A DNA stretch of 64,000 nucleotides, taken from positions 132,901 to 196,900 of the forward strand of contig JACJYS010000005.1 of assembly GCA_020635995.1 (NCBI GenBank). The letters are read 5' to 3'. The position numbers were made by a program, and so were the translations under genes. Below, piece by piece: positions 35,604 through 43,920 of the stretch; position 1 is the first letter of the stretch; the number at the start of each line of letters is the position of its first letter. Source of the DNA: Chitinophagales bacterium. Lineage in GTDB: Bacteria; Bacteroidota; Bacteroidia; Chitinophagales; UBA8649. The notes under the pieces are model-generated. The model did not search any database. It was not told where the DNA came from and saw nothing but the letters and a program-made list of their open reading frames with translations.

Positions 35604-37502
35604 TTAATATGCTCTTTTATTGATACCTTCCATAAAATAAATAAATGATTTATTAACTACTTTATTGCCTCCCGGTGTTGGATAGTTTCCTGTAAAATAC
35701 CAATCGCCTAAATTATTAGGGCAAGCTAAATTTAGCTCTTCAACACTTTGAAAGATAACCTGCACTTCAGAAAAAATATGTTTTGGCTTAACTATTTCAC
35801 TTATTTTATCCGAAATTTCATCATCTGCATATAAATCGTAAAGCTCTTTTACGTAATTTTTCTCTTTTGAAGTTCCCTCTCTAAATGCTGTTTTGCATTT
35901 ATCATAAACTTCTTTAAGCATATATTCTTTATTGTCTTGCTTTAAAAGTGCCAATAAAGCTCTAAATGCTATAAAATCTTGCATCTTACTCATATCTATT
36001 CCATAGCAATCGGGATATCTTATTTGCGGAGCAGAGGAAACAATTATTATTTTTTTGGGTCCTAATCTATCTAAAATAGACAATATACTTTTTTGTAAAG
36101 TTGTTCCTCTTACTATGGAGTCATCTAACATTACCAGCGTGTCTATATTTCGTTTTATAGAATCGTAAGTAATATCATAAACGTGCGAAACCATTTCGTC
36201 TCTTGCAGCATCTTCCGTAATGAATGTTCTCATTTTTACGTCCTTAACTGCTATTTTTTCTACTCTTGGTTTTAATCTTAATAATTGGTTTAATTTTTCA
36301 GTATCTAAATTAGGATTTTTTGCTATTTCCTTTACTTTATACTGATTAATATGCTCTTCTACTCCTTTTAACAAGCCATAAAAAGCTACTTCTGCGGTAT
36401 TGGGTATAAAAGAAAAAACTGTATTATCATAGTCATAATTTACAGCTTTCATTACTTTATTAGTGAGTCTATATCCTAAACTCAATCTTTCTTTATAAAT
36501 ATCGGCATCTGTCCCTCTGGAGAAATAAATACGCTCAAAACTACAAGATTTCTTTTCTTTTTCCGGCAAACACCTTTGCATGCTTATTTTACCATCTTTT
36601 TTAATAATAAGAGCATTGCCTGCCGGTATTTCTTTAACTTTTTCGGTGGTTAAATTAAAAGTGGTTTGAATAGCCGGTCTTTCTGACGCTACTACGACTA
36701 CTTCATCATCGGCATAATAATATCCCGGTCTTATTCCATGGGCATCTCGTAGCACAAAAGCATCGCCACTGCCCACTAATCCTGCCATTAAAAATCCTCC
36801 GTCAAAATCTTTAGCAGCACTTTTTAAAATGGTGGCTATATCTAACTCTTTTTCTATAAAATCGCTTAATGTTTTATTATCGTATTGGTTGGCTTTATAT
36901 TTATCAAAAATACGCTGCACATCTCTATCAAGATAATGCCCTATTTTTTCCATTACCGTTATAGTATCTCTTTCTTCTATAGGATGCTGACCTATATTTA
37001 TTAAAAACTGTATAAGCTCATCTACATTGGTAAGATTAAAATTTCCTGCCATTACTAAATTTCGGCTTCGCCAATTATTAGTACGTATAAAAGGATGACA
37101 AGATTCTATAGTATTGCCACCATGTGTGCCGTATCTTAAATGACCTAAATATAACTCTCCAACAGAAGTAACATTTTCTTTTAACCAACTTCCTGTTATA
37201 TTATTTTTAGGTATTCCTTTTGTAGATTTATTAAATTCTTTAAAAACTCTTCTGAAAATATCTTGTATAGGCTGTTGCTTTACGCTTCTTATCCTTTCTA
37301 TGTATTTTTGCCCCGGTTTTGTGTCAAATTTCACATAAGCTATTCCCGCACCGTCTTGACCTCTATTGTGCTGTTTTTCCATTAGCAAATACATCTTATT
37401 TAGGGCGTAAGATGCTGTTCCATATTTATCTAAATAGTACTGAACAGGCTTTAAAAGCCTTACCATAGCTATACCACATTCGTGTTTTATAGAATCACTC
37501 AT
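35604..37502 (-). CDS. PurF-like amidophosphoribosyltransferase, 632 residues
   Basis: An N-terminal class II glutamine amidotransferase domain holds the nucleophile region at HECGIAM (Cys9), with QHNRGQDGAG and YLGHLRYGTHGGN. A phosphoribosyltransferase domain follows with the PRPP loop LVMLDDSIVRGTTLQKSIL near residue 465 and VSSAPQIRYPDCYGIDM. Canonical PurF is about 470-510 residues with Cys2 exposed after Met removal; here eight residues precede the Cys and about 120 extra residues are present. Cys9 would need processing to act as an N-terminal nucleophile. It heads the korA-korB operon with one base between its stop and the korA start. Confidence 0.85.
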   Translation of the reverse strand: MSDSIKHECGIAMVRLLKPVQYYLDKYGTASYALNKMYLLMEKQHNRGQDGAGIAYVKFDTKPGQKYIERIRSVKQQPIQDIFRRVFKEFNKSTKGIPKNNITGSWLKENVTSVGELYLGHLRYGTHGGNTIESCHPFIRTNNWRSRNLVMAGNFNLTNVDELIQFLINIGQHPIEERDTITVMEKIGHYLDRDVQRIFDKYKANQYDNKTLSDFIEKELDIATILKSAAKDFDGGFLMAGLVGSGDAFVLRDAHGIRPGYYYADDEVVVVASERPAIQTTFNLTTEKVKEIPAGNALIIKKDGKISMQRCLPEKEKKSCSFERIYFSRGTDADIYKERLSLGYRLTNKVMKAVNYDYDNTVFSFIPNTAEVAFYGLLKGVEEHINQYKVKEIAKNPNLDTEKLNQLLRLKPRVEKIAVKDVKMRTFITEDAARDEMVSHVYDITYDSIKRNIDTLVMLDDSIVRGTTLQKSILSILDRLGPKKIIIVSSAPQIRYPDCYGIDMSKMQDFIAFRALLALLKQDNKEYMLKEVYDKCKTAFREGTSKEKNYVKELYDLYADDEISDKISEIVKPKHIFSEVQVIFQSVEELNLACPNNLGDWYFTGNYPTPGGNKVVNKSFIYFMEGINKRAY

Positions 37503-37513
37503 AAAAGATGGGG

Positions 37514-37521
37514 CAAAGGTA
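37514..37521 (-). promoter_or_regulatory. -7 promoter box for the purF-like/korAB operon
   Basis: Minus-strand TACCTTTG, 12 bp before the start at 37502, giving a very short leader. Confidence 0.5.
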
Positions 37522-37608
37522 CATAATTTTAGATTGTATAATGATTTATATTTGTGTTAATCAACATTAAATGTTAGCTTCTAAACCAAATATGTTTTCT
37601 AATAAACT

Positions 37609-37616
37609 TACCTTTG
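37609..37616 (+). promoter_or_regulatory. -7 promoter box for nfu
   Basis: TACCTTTG; the TTG within this box is an apparent start codon in a longer frame, and its place in the promoter argues for the ATG at 37635 instead. Confidence 0.5.
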
Positions 37617-37634
37617 CAAAAAATAGTTTCTGAC

Positions 37635-38231
37635 ATGAATAATGATATACCAAAATTTGTAGAAATATATACCGAAAGTACGCCTAATCCTAAAATGCTG
37701 AAGTTTGTAGCCAGCCATGTATTTTTTCCTAATCAAATGATAGAATGTAAAACTATAGAAGAAGCTAAAGATTCGCCTTTGGCTCAAGCTCTTTTTCAGT
37801 TTGATTACATAGAAGCCGTATTTATTTCAAACAATTTTGTAACTATAAGTAAAAAAGAAACTGAAGAAGAATGGTTTGAATTGTCTTTTGAATTAAAAGC
37901 TTTTTTGAAAGAATATTTATTGAGCAATAAAGAAATTGTAACTGCATCTTTTATAGAAAAACAGCAAAAAGCAAATAATGAAAAAAATGCTCAGTTAGAT
38001 GATGTTGACAAAAAAATAATTGGCTTATTAGAAAAATATGTTAAGCCTGCGGTAGAATTAGACGGAGGAAACATAGCTTTTAAAAATTATAATGACGGTG
38101 TAGTAACTCTAACTATGCAAGGAGCGTGTGCCGGCTGCCCAAGTAGCACTGTTACGCTTAAAGACGGCATAGAAGCCATGCTAAAAAGAATGGTGCCGGA
38201 AGTAACAGAAGTGCAAGCAGAAACAGAATAA
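37635..38231 (+). CDS. Nfu-type iron-sulfur cluster carrier
   Basis: I start at ATG 37635 (198 residues). The N-terminal Nfu_N domain is shown by VEIYTESTPNPKMLKFVAS and the C-terminal NifU domain by GGNIAFKNYNDGVVTLTMQGACAGCPSS, which holds the CxxC cluster ligands, followed by LKDGIEAMLKRMVPEV. Such proteins transfer [4Fe-4S] clusters to apoproteins. This fits the cluster-rich enzymes in the window (HemW, MtaB, KorAB). A TTG at 37614 falls inside a promoter box and is rejected as the start. Confidence 0.9.
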   Translation: MNNDIPKFVEIYTESTPNPKMLKFVASHVFFPNQMIECKTIEEAKDSPLAQALFQFDYIEAVFISNNFVTISKKETEEEWFELSFELKAFLKEYLLSNKEIVTASFIEKQQKANNEKNAQLDDVDKKIIGLLEKYVKPAVELDGGNIAFKNYNDGVVTLTMQGACAGCPSSTVTLKDGIEAMLKRMVPEVTEVQAETE

Positions 38232-38282
38232 CAACTTTATCTTCTTTATTTTTTATTTATTGATTTATAAAATAATTTCACA

Positions 38283-39260
38283 TTGTTAGATACCATTACT
38301 TACTCAATTTTTTGGTTTTTTATATTAGCTGTTGCCTTATACACTTTATTGCGTTCTGCGGATTATTTTGTAGAAACTGCTGAAAAATTTGGTTTAAAAT
38401 TTAAAATTCCTGCTTTTATAGTGGGAGCTACGGTTGTAGCTTTTGGCACTTCTCTACCCGAACTTGCCGTAGGCGTTATTTCTGTTTTACAAGATGAATC
38501 GGATATTGTTACAGGAACAGTGGTAGGTTCTAATATTAGCAATATTCTTTTTATTATTGGTGTAGGCATAGCTTTAAGTAGTGGTTTAAAAATAGATTTT
38601 AACAAACAAAAAGTTGAATTTTTAATACTAATTGCTACAACCTTAATTTGCTCATACTTTTTGTATGATAAACAAATGACAACCATAGAAGCCATTATAT
38701 GCTTATTAATGCTATTGGCTTATTTAATTTATGTTATCAAATTTTCTAAAAGTGAAGAGGAAGAAGAGCAAAGTGAAGATGAAAAATTTAATGCTATAAA
38801 AATAGCTTTGTTTATTGCCAGTATTGGTGGTATTTGGCTGGGAGCAAAGTTTGTAACCGATGCTATAGTTAACATCAGCTCACGTTTAAATTTAGGTAGC
38901 GATGTAATATCTCAAACCGTAGTGGCTTTAGGTACTTCTTTGCCTGAACTGGCGGTAACAATATCTGCTACAAGAAAAAAGAAGTTTGGGATAGTATTAG
39001 GCAATGTTATAGGTTCTAATATTTTTAATTTATTGGCAGTACTTTCTATTCCTGCTATTGTGGGCAATTTAACTCATCATTTTTACGTAGTAAAAGACAA
39101 TTCTTTTAATACTTTTAGCATTCCTATTATGATAGGTGCTACACTATTACTTGTTCTTTTGTCCTTATTAAAACAAACGCCACGTGTAGCGGGTTTTATT
39201 TTTATACTGCTTTATTTGTTTTTTATGGTAGGTTCTTTTTTGAAGATTGAATTGTTGTAG
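38283..39260 (+). CDS. CaCA-family calcium/sodium antiporter (YrbG-like)
   Basis: The 325-residue protein, starting at TTG, has two homologous halves. Each holds the alpha-repeat motif GTSLPELAV (near residues 55 and 217) followed by VGSNISNILFIIG in the first half and IGSNIFNLLAVLS in the second, the classic antiparallel duplication. A charged loop (KSEEEEEQSEDEKFN, about 157-171) separates the halves. It exchanges Ca2+ for Na+ or H+ at the inner membrane. It stands alone, with the second large repeat copy (B) downstream. Confidence 0.9.
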   Translation: MLDTITYSIFWFFILAVALYTLLRSADYFVETAEKFGLKFKIPAFIVGATVVAFGTSLPELAVGVISVLQDESDIVTGTVVGSNISNILFIIGVGIALSSGLKIDFNKQKVEFLILIATTLICSYFLYDKQMTTIEAIICLLMLLAYLIYVIKFSKSEEEEEQSEDEKFNAIKIALFIASIGGIWLGAKFVTDAIVNISSRLNLGSDVISQTVVALGTSLPELAVTISATRKKKFGIVLGNVIGSNIFNLLAVLSIPAIVGNLTHHFYVVKDNSFNTFSIPIMIGATLLLVLLSLLKQTPRVAGFIFILLYLFFMVGSFLKIELL

Positions 39261-39271
39261 TATAATTTCAT

Positions 39272-39603
39272 TTTATATTAATAATTTATATTTTAAGACA
39301 TAGTCTTTGGACATTAAAGTAATTTTAGTTACAATTTATCTTCTTTTTACCTTTGTCTTGACACAAAGGTAACCAAAGGTCAAGACTGTAATCAAAAACA
39401 CTAAAATGCTATAAAACAGACGATGACAAATTAATGTATGCTCAATTTTAATTTTGCCATAGTGGTTCTACTTGTAGGAGCATACTAATTTGTCTGTTTA
39501 CATTTTTATAATTTCATTTATTTTGGATGTCTGTTTTACACCATTTCTTAACGTATTTTTGATTAAGGTCGGGTAAAAATGCACCTCAAGTTTAATAAGT
39601 GGA
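39272..39603 (+). mobile_element. Large palindrome-rich repeat element, copy B (truncated)
   Basis: This runs parallel to the reverse complement of copy A from near A's right end through the stem region to the TGCACCT stretch, then breaks off where the small-family repeat begins at 39608. The stem arms 39425-39443 and 39478-39494 match those in copy A while the loop between them differs. The palindrome with TACCTTTGT arms is at 39348-39371. The A-type terminal GACTATCCGT is missing. Confidence 0.6.
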
Positions 39604-39607
39604 ATAA

Positions 39608-39697
39608 TACCGTTTAGGAATATATAATAGTCCAATATCGGCATTTACCATTGTAACACACAATATAGATTAGACTATTTTGCATTAACAGTTAGTA
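39608..39697 (-). mobile_element. Small palindromic repeat, copy 3, ending inside aqpZ
   Basis: Starts TACCGTTTAGG and ends AACAGTTAGTA. It contains the ATCGGCATTTACCATTGTAA internal block and a degenerate core. The aquaporin stop codon at 39685-39687 and the three preceding codons lie inside its right end. Compared with copy 7 (63392-63518) it lacks about 38 internal bases. Confidence 0.6.
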
Positions 39698-40341
39698 TCA
39701 TTTTCTGGTGTTCCAAAATATTTCCACAGCAAAACAGCTGATGTAGCACCCAAAATTGGAGCAACTATATACAACCAAAGGTTATTAAGATTGCAGGCAA
39801 CTACAGCAGGGCCAATACTTCTGGCGGGATTGATAGACGCTCCTGAAATAGGTCCTGCAAACAAAATAATGGCAACTATAACCAAACCAACTACTAAACC
39901 TGTTAAATGCTCTGTTTCTTTTTTAGCTGTAATACCTAAAACTGTCAATAGCAAGATAAAAGTCATTATAAACTCTAAAACAAAAGATTGTAAAACACTA
40001 CCCGAAGGCATAGTGCCACCCATAGTTTCCGTTTCCGGAAATAGAATTTTCAACAAAGCACTTGCCGCAATTGCCCCAATAATTTGAGTAAGCAAATACC
40101 CAAGCACTTCTTTTTTTGGCATTAAACCTCCTATAGCTAAGCTAATAGTAACCGCAGGGTTAATATGTGTACCCGAAATAGGACCAAATACATAAATTAA
40201 TGCTGCCACTACTAAACCCCACGCAAAAGAAATGCCTACCAAGCCCAAACTGCCATCGGTTTGCACATTTACTATAACAGACCCCGTGCCCAAAAAAACT
40301 AATAAAAAAGTGCCTATAAATTCTGCTATGTATTTTTTCAT
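39685..40341 (-). CDS. Aquaporin (MIP family)
   Basis: The 218-residue protein has six membrane segments and both pore signatures: THINPAVT near residue 60 and ASINPARS near residue 170. It starts KKYIAEFIGTFLLVFLGTGSV. The tetrameric water or small-solute channel fold is complete. I cannot tell AqpZ-type from glycerol-type selectivity with confidence. Its last codons (TNC) and stop fall inside a small palindromic repeat, so the C terminus was probably altered by insertion. Confidence 0.92.
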   Translation of the reverse strand: MKKYIAEFIGTFLLVFLGTGSVIVNVQTDGSLGLVGISFAWGLVVAALIYVFGPISGTHINPAVTISLAIGGLMPKKEVLGYLLTQIIGAIAASALLKILFPETETMGGTMPSGSVLQSFVLEFIMTFILLLTVLGITAKKETEHLTGLVVGLVIVAIILFAGPISGASINPARSIGPAVVACNLNNLWLYIVAPILGATSAVLLWKYFGTPENDTNC

Positions 40342-40398
40342 AATGCTTGGTTTTTAATTTTTGTAGTTAGTAAAAATAAGAAATACCCATATTTTAGT

Positions 40399-41304
40399 TT
40401 ACTCTTTCTTAGGTTCACTAAATTTTCTTGAAGTTTCTTCTGCATCTATATCTTTTTGGTAGCTAACTATGTTTTCTATTTTTGAACCACCTTTAACATG
40501 TAAATCTCGCTGAGGGAACGGAATTTCTATATTGTATTTTCTAAATGCCGCATCTATCATAAAATGTATATCACTCTTAACATCTTCTATTTTTTGATAT
40601 TCATTGCTCCAAAACAGCAACTGAAAATCTAAAGATGAATCGCCAAAATTTACAAATCTCACAAATGCACCGGGGAGCACCTTGCTATGTCTTTCGGCAC
40701 ATTCAAGGAGTACTTTTTTAACTAAATGCGTATCGCTACCATAAGCCACACCTACTGGCACAATGTGAAGTGTTGTTTTATTAAAATGGCTAAGGTTTAT
40801 TACATTATTTACCGTTATTTGCGAATTGGGAACTATAATAGAAATATTTCTTCGGGTGGTAATTAAAGAAGTTCTCATTCCTATTTTTTTAACCACACCT
40901 TCCATCTCTCCCACTTTTATCCAGTCGCCTTTCTGTACTGAGCCTTCCATAAGCAGAATAATACCTGAAGCAAAATCGTTAAATGTTTGTTGCAAACCTA
41001 AACCTATACCTACTAAAAGTGCCGCACCGGCTGCCCATAGTTTAGATATTTTAAAACCCAGTGTTTGTACTACCAACAAAAAAGCAATAATTACCAGCAC
41101 ATATTTTATTAACTGTTTTATGGCATAAACCCTGCCCGGCTCTATTTTTCTTCTTTTAAAATACGGGTTTAAAACAAATCGTACTAATAATATGTATGCT
41201 ACCATAATAAACAACACTATTAATACCGATAGTATAATATTTTCTAAGTAAAAAGGAGTGTCCTTTATAGTAAATAGCTTAAATTTTAATATGCTTTCTA
41301 ACAT
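40399..41304 (-). CDS. MscS-family mechanosensitive channel
   Basis: The 301-residue protein has three membrane segments. The third, pore-lining one is Gly/Ala rich (LWAAGAALLVGIGLGLQQTFNDFASGI), and EGSVQKGDWIKVGEMEGVVKKIGMRTSLITT gives the beta-domain of MscS. The C-terminal mixed domain follows, with a charged tail. It releases solutes on hypo-osmotic shock. Two residues of small-channel spacing cannot be resolved by eye; the size is close to E. coli MscS (286). It lies downstream of nothing co-directional, so it is a single unit. Confidence 0.9.
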   Translation of the reverse strand: MLESILKFKLFTIKDTPFYLENIILSVLIVLFIMVAYILLVRFVLNPYFKRRKIEPGRVYAIKQLIKYVLVIIAFLLVVQTLGFKISKLWAAGAALLVGIGLGLQQTFNDFASGIILLMEGSVQKGDWIKVGEMEGVVKKIGMRTSLITTRRNISIIVPNSQITVNNVINLSHFNKTTLHIVPVGVAYGSDTHLVKKVLLECAERHSKVLPGAFVRFVNFGDSSLDFQLLFWSNEYQKIEDVKSDIHFMIDAAFRKYNIEIPFPQRDLHVKGGSKIENIVSYQKDIDAEETSRKFSEPKKE

Positions 41305-41559
41305 ACGATGCTAAAATACAACTTTTGCATTACTATCTACATTAAAGTTTAAAACAAAGTAGGAAATTATCTCTTGTACTTTTCAAGGTGTTCTTATCTT
41401 GAATATAGATAAGTAGCCCTTTAAGTTTTTTAACCAATAAATTTGAAAATAAGAAATAAATAATATATCTTGCACTCCGTACAAACGAAATATATATGAC
41501 ATAAGCGTTTGTATATACAATTGTTGTGCATTACCTAAAAAGAATAACTAACCATACAA

Positions 41560-42609
41560 ATGATACAGACAGTACGATTATCTACTTTTGACAGATTACT
41601 AAACATTCATCAATCTGTTAAACTTGAAGAACTCACAAAGTTGAATAAAAGAATGTTAGATGTTCAGGTTCATCAAAGCAAACAACTTAATGCTCTAAAT
41701 AAACAACTATCAGAAACAACACAACTAAATAAACAAATTTTAGATAACCAAATTGCTGAGATTACTTTAAAAGAAGAACAGAGATTTTATAAATCATTAG
41801 CATTTAATAATATTCAAATATTAGAATTAATAAATAATATTCAACTTCCAAAATTAAAAAAGTACTTTGTTGAAACATATTATTTACGATTAAAAAAAAG
41901 TTTTGAAGACGCTATCCAAATATTAGAAGAAATTTCAGATAAGTCAGAAATCAAAGAACATATGAAAATTCTGAAAGATTTAAAAAATGAAAGTTCCGCA
42001 AATAGCGATTTATCAAAAACAGTTTTAGACAATTTAAATTCAGAGTTAGCAAAATATCAAAAACTAGAAAATGATTATAATCAAAAAATCACTGAATCTT
42101 ATCGTAGATTACAATTAATAGAAATACCTTCAAAAGGTTTGTTTGGTTTGAATAAATCAAGACATTATGAACAAAAAGAGTTAAAAAATAAGCAATTATT
42201 CAATTATGAAAATTTAAGGAAAGAAAAAGAGAATGTTTTAAACAATCATTCATTACATAAATCTTTGAAATATCTTGAAGACAATTATCCGACTTTTGAA
42301 ACAATATCTGAAGAAATTCAAACTTTTGATAAAAGTTTGAATGATAAGTTTTTTCCAAAACCAAAAATAATTTTGACGGATGAACAGAAAAGAAACAATT
42401 TCTTTTTAAAGGCCTGTAAAGCAATTATTTTAAATAAACAGGGTTCAGTTTCTTTAATACAAAGGACTCTTAAAGTGGGTGTAAAACAGGCAACGAAGAT
42501 TTTGGATGAAATGGAAACTACAGGTTTGGTTAAACCAAATGCAGATGGCAGTATCAGAAAAGTAGTTATAGATGATTACAAGGAATTTGAAAAAATATTA
42601 AATGAATAG
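41560..42609 (+). CDS. Coiled-coil protein with FtsK-gamma-like winged helix
   Basis: The 349-residue protein has no signal peptide or membrane segment. Long heptad-rich helices (about 12-75 and 130-250, with LNALNKQLSETTQLNKQILD) suggest a coiled coil. Residues about 280-338 resemble the FtsK/SpoIIIE gamma domain that reads polarity sequences: KQGSVSLIQRTLKVGVKQAT, then DEMETTGLVKPN and IRKVV. The match includes the recognition-helix region (QR..kvG...A). No ATPase P-loop is present. The role is unknown; reading DNA polarity sequences or other DNA is inferred. It lies at the edge of the toxin-antitoxin/nuclease island. Confidence 0.65.
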   Translation: MIQTVRLSTFDRLLNIHQSVKLEELTKLNKRMLDVQVHQSKQLNALNKQLSETTQLNKQILDNQIAEITLKEEQRFYKSLAFNNIQILELINNIQLPKLKKYFVETYYLRLKKSFEDAIQILEEISDKSEIKEHMKILKDLKNESSANSDLSKTVLDNLNSELAKYQKLENDYNQKITESYRRLQLIEIPSKGLFGLNKSRHYEQKELKNKQLFNYENLRKEKENVLNNHSLHKSLKYLEDNYPTFETISEEIQTFDKSLNDKFFPKPKIILTDEQKRNNFFLKACKAIILNKQGSVSLIQRTLKVGVKQATKILDEMETTGLVKPNADGSIRKVVIDDYKEFEKILNE

Positions 42610-42960
42610 GCGAATGCACAATATAGTAGACGGCTCTCCCCATAGTTGAGGAGAGTGCACCTCTCAACTAAGCGAAGCGTTCTCATGAATACCGCTGAAA
42701 AAACATTTTATTATAAATATACCACTATACGTATGGTTCACAGGCTGTATGCGGTGGTTAGATTCACGTCCCCACCAAGCTCTTTTCACCTTGATGGATA
42801 GCCCGTAATTTAAGCATGAGCTATATTGGCTCATGACCAATACCCTCATGCACATTATAGACACATATATGTAAGTCGTTGTACCACATACTGAACAAAA
42901 TTTGGACAATCAAAACCAATTTGAAATAATTTTTTAAATTTATAGAAAATTTAAAGTTGG
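42610..42960. other. Gene-free stretch with hairpins
   Basis: No reading frame here is convincing. Two stems are visible: TAGTTGAGGAGAG with CTCTCAACTA at 42643-42670 (2-base bulge) and CATGAGC with GCTCATG at 42815-42835. Base composition is less AT-rich than the genes around it. It could hold a small RNA or decayed DNA. Confidence 0.4.
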
Positions 42961-43182
42961 ATGGAAACAATTAGAATAGAAATACTAAACCCAAAAGCTA
43001 AAAATCTTTTGAAAGATTTAGCTGATTTGAACTTAATCAAAATAAATAATGAAAATGCCAAATATGATTTTTCTGCACTTCTAAAGAAATTAAGATCTAA
43101 ATCATCAAGCAATCAAATTTCACTTGAAGAAATAACAAAAGAAGTTGAGGAAGTTAGAGAAAATAGGTATGAGAAAAAGTAA
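42961..43182 (+). CDS. Antitoxin partner of the PIN toxin
   Basis: The 73-residue protein opens METIRIEILNPKAKNLLKDLADLNLI and continues with a charged, helix-rich C terminus (KSSSNQISLEEITKEVEEVRENR). Small proteins of this form directly before COG1569-type PIN toxins act as antitoxins; the C-terminal part would wrap the toxin and an N-terminal beta element may bind DNA. Its end overlaps the toxin gene by 14 bp. Confidence 0.7.
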   Translation: METIRIEILNPKAKNLLKDLADLNLIKINNENAKYDFSALLKKLRSKSSSNQISLEEITKEVEEVRENRYEKK

Positions 43183-43579
43183 AATAATTCTTGACACAAA
43201 TCTTTGGATTAGTTTTCTGATTACCAAAAACTTAAATTCTCTTGACAAATTAATAATTAATGGGAATATTCAATTGGTTTTTTCAAATGAATTGTTGGAA
43301 GAATTTGTAGATGTTGTAAGCCGACCAAAATTTAAAAAATACTTCACGAAAAAGGATATTGAAAAAGTACTCAAACTTTTTGAAGAATATGGAATACTCG
43401 TAAAAGTAAAATCAGATGTCAAAATATGCCGAGACGAAAAGGATAATTTTCTGCTAAATCTCTCAATAGATTCTAAAGCTGATTACTTGATAAGTGGAGA
43501 TAAGGATTTATTGATTTTAGAGAAAATTGAAAAAACAAAAATTATAACATTTAGTGATTTTTTAAACGGAATTAAATAA
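43169..43579 (+). CDS. PIN-domain toxin (COG1569 family)
   Basis: I start at ATG 43169 (136 residues, MRKSKIILDTNLWISF); a longer frame from 43145 is possible. Acidic PIN residues are visible in ILDTNLW (first Asp), LLEEFVDVVSRPKF, CRDEKDNFLLNLSI and DYLISGDKDLL, the four-acid arrangement of the RNase active site. VapC-like toxins cleave tRNA or rRNA. It overlaps the antitoxin. A truncated HigA relic follows at 43608. Confidence 0.82.
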   Translation: MRKSKIILDTNLWISFLITKNLNSLDKLIINGNIQLVFSNELLEEFVDVVSRPKFKKYFTKKDIEKVLKLFEEYGILVKVKSDVKICRDEKDNFLLNLSIDSKADYLISGDKDLLILEKIEKTKIITFSDFLNGIK

Positions 43580-43607
43580 ATGCTGACACAATTTAAAAAA
43601 TAAGATT

Positions 43608-43658
43608 ATGAAAATAAAACCTATAAAAACAGAACAAGATTACGAAAAAGCACTATAG
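43608..43658 (+). pseudogene. Truncated HigA-type antitoxin relic
   Basis: The 16-codon frame MKIKPIKTEQDYEKAL ends in TAG. It matches the typical opening of HigA2-type XRE antitoxins (KxI.TEEDY.KAL), but the helix-turn-helix part is gone and the DNA then continues as non-coding. It looks like the remains of a second toxin-antitoxin pair. Confidence 0.5.
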
Positions 43659-43687
43659 AGACTATAGCTAATGCTATGTTGTACTTT

Positions 43688-43763
43688 AGATTGTTTCGTT
43701 CGTGCCTCACTCACAAGGACGTGTTTGCGTAGGTTCGTCTTTGCGAACGGAGTGAAGCAATCT
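43688..43763. repeat. Inverted repeat, agattg-type
   Basis: AGATTGTTTCGTTCG (43688-43702) pairs imperfectly with CGAACGGAGTGAAGCAATCT (43744-43763). A shorter relative lies near 45080-45112 (CTTCACTCCACTTCGTTCCG). Similar dispersed hairpins are known in other Bacteroidota genomes. Confidence 0.5.
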
Positions 43764-43770
43764 TATATCT

Positions 43771-43836
43771 ATTAGGAATATATCGGCATTTACTATTGTA
43801 AAACATAAAATAGATTAGACTATTTTGTGTTGGTAT
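43771..43836 (-). mobile_element. Small palindromic repeat, copy 4 (66 bp)
   Basis: Has the ATTAGGAATAT...ATCGGCATTTA block, the core TAAAATAGATTAGACTATTTTGTG and an end TTGGTAT. It is missing the middle of the longest copy (63392-63518) and sits 85 bp before the DUF1016 gene. Confidence 0.65.
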
Positions 43837-43861
43837 AAGGTAATAACAATACTATAAAGGC

Positions 43862-43896
43862 TTTGTAACATTCGCATAGCCTTTTTTGTACCTTTG
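43862..43896 (+). promoter_or_regulatory. Full -33/-7 promoter for the DUF1016 gene
   Basis: TTTG at 43862-43865 and TACCTTTG at 43889-43896, separated by 23 bp. The apparent longer start TTG at 43894 lies inside the -7 box, so the ATG at 43921 is preferred. Confidence 0.6.
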
Positions 43897-43920
43897 TGGT
43901 CTATTAAAGGGACTTTTAAT

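Noticed and set aside
42715..42770. Similarity to a group II intron domain V (ACGTATGGTTC and GGCTGTATGCGGTG)
   Set aside because: The two halves are in the wrong order for a domain V hairpin, and no reverse transcriptase or intron boundary is present.
42664..42909. 81-codon minus-strand frame
   Set aside because: Unusual composition (many Ser/Cys/Met), no promoter, and it spans hairpins; it looks like chance.
43894..43920. Upstream TTG start for the DUF1016 gene
   Set aside because: It lies within the -7 promoter box TACCTTTG; the ATG at 43921 fits the family start.
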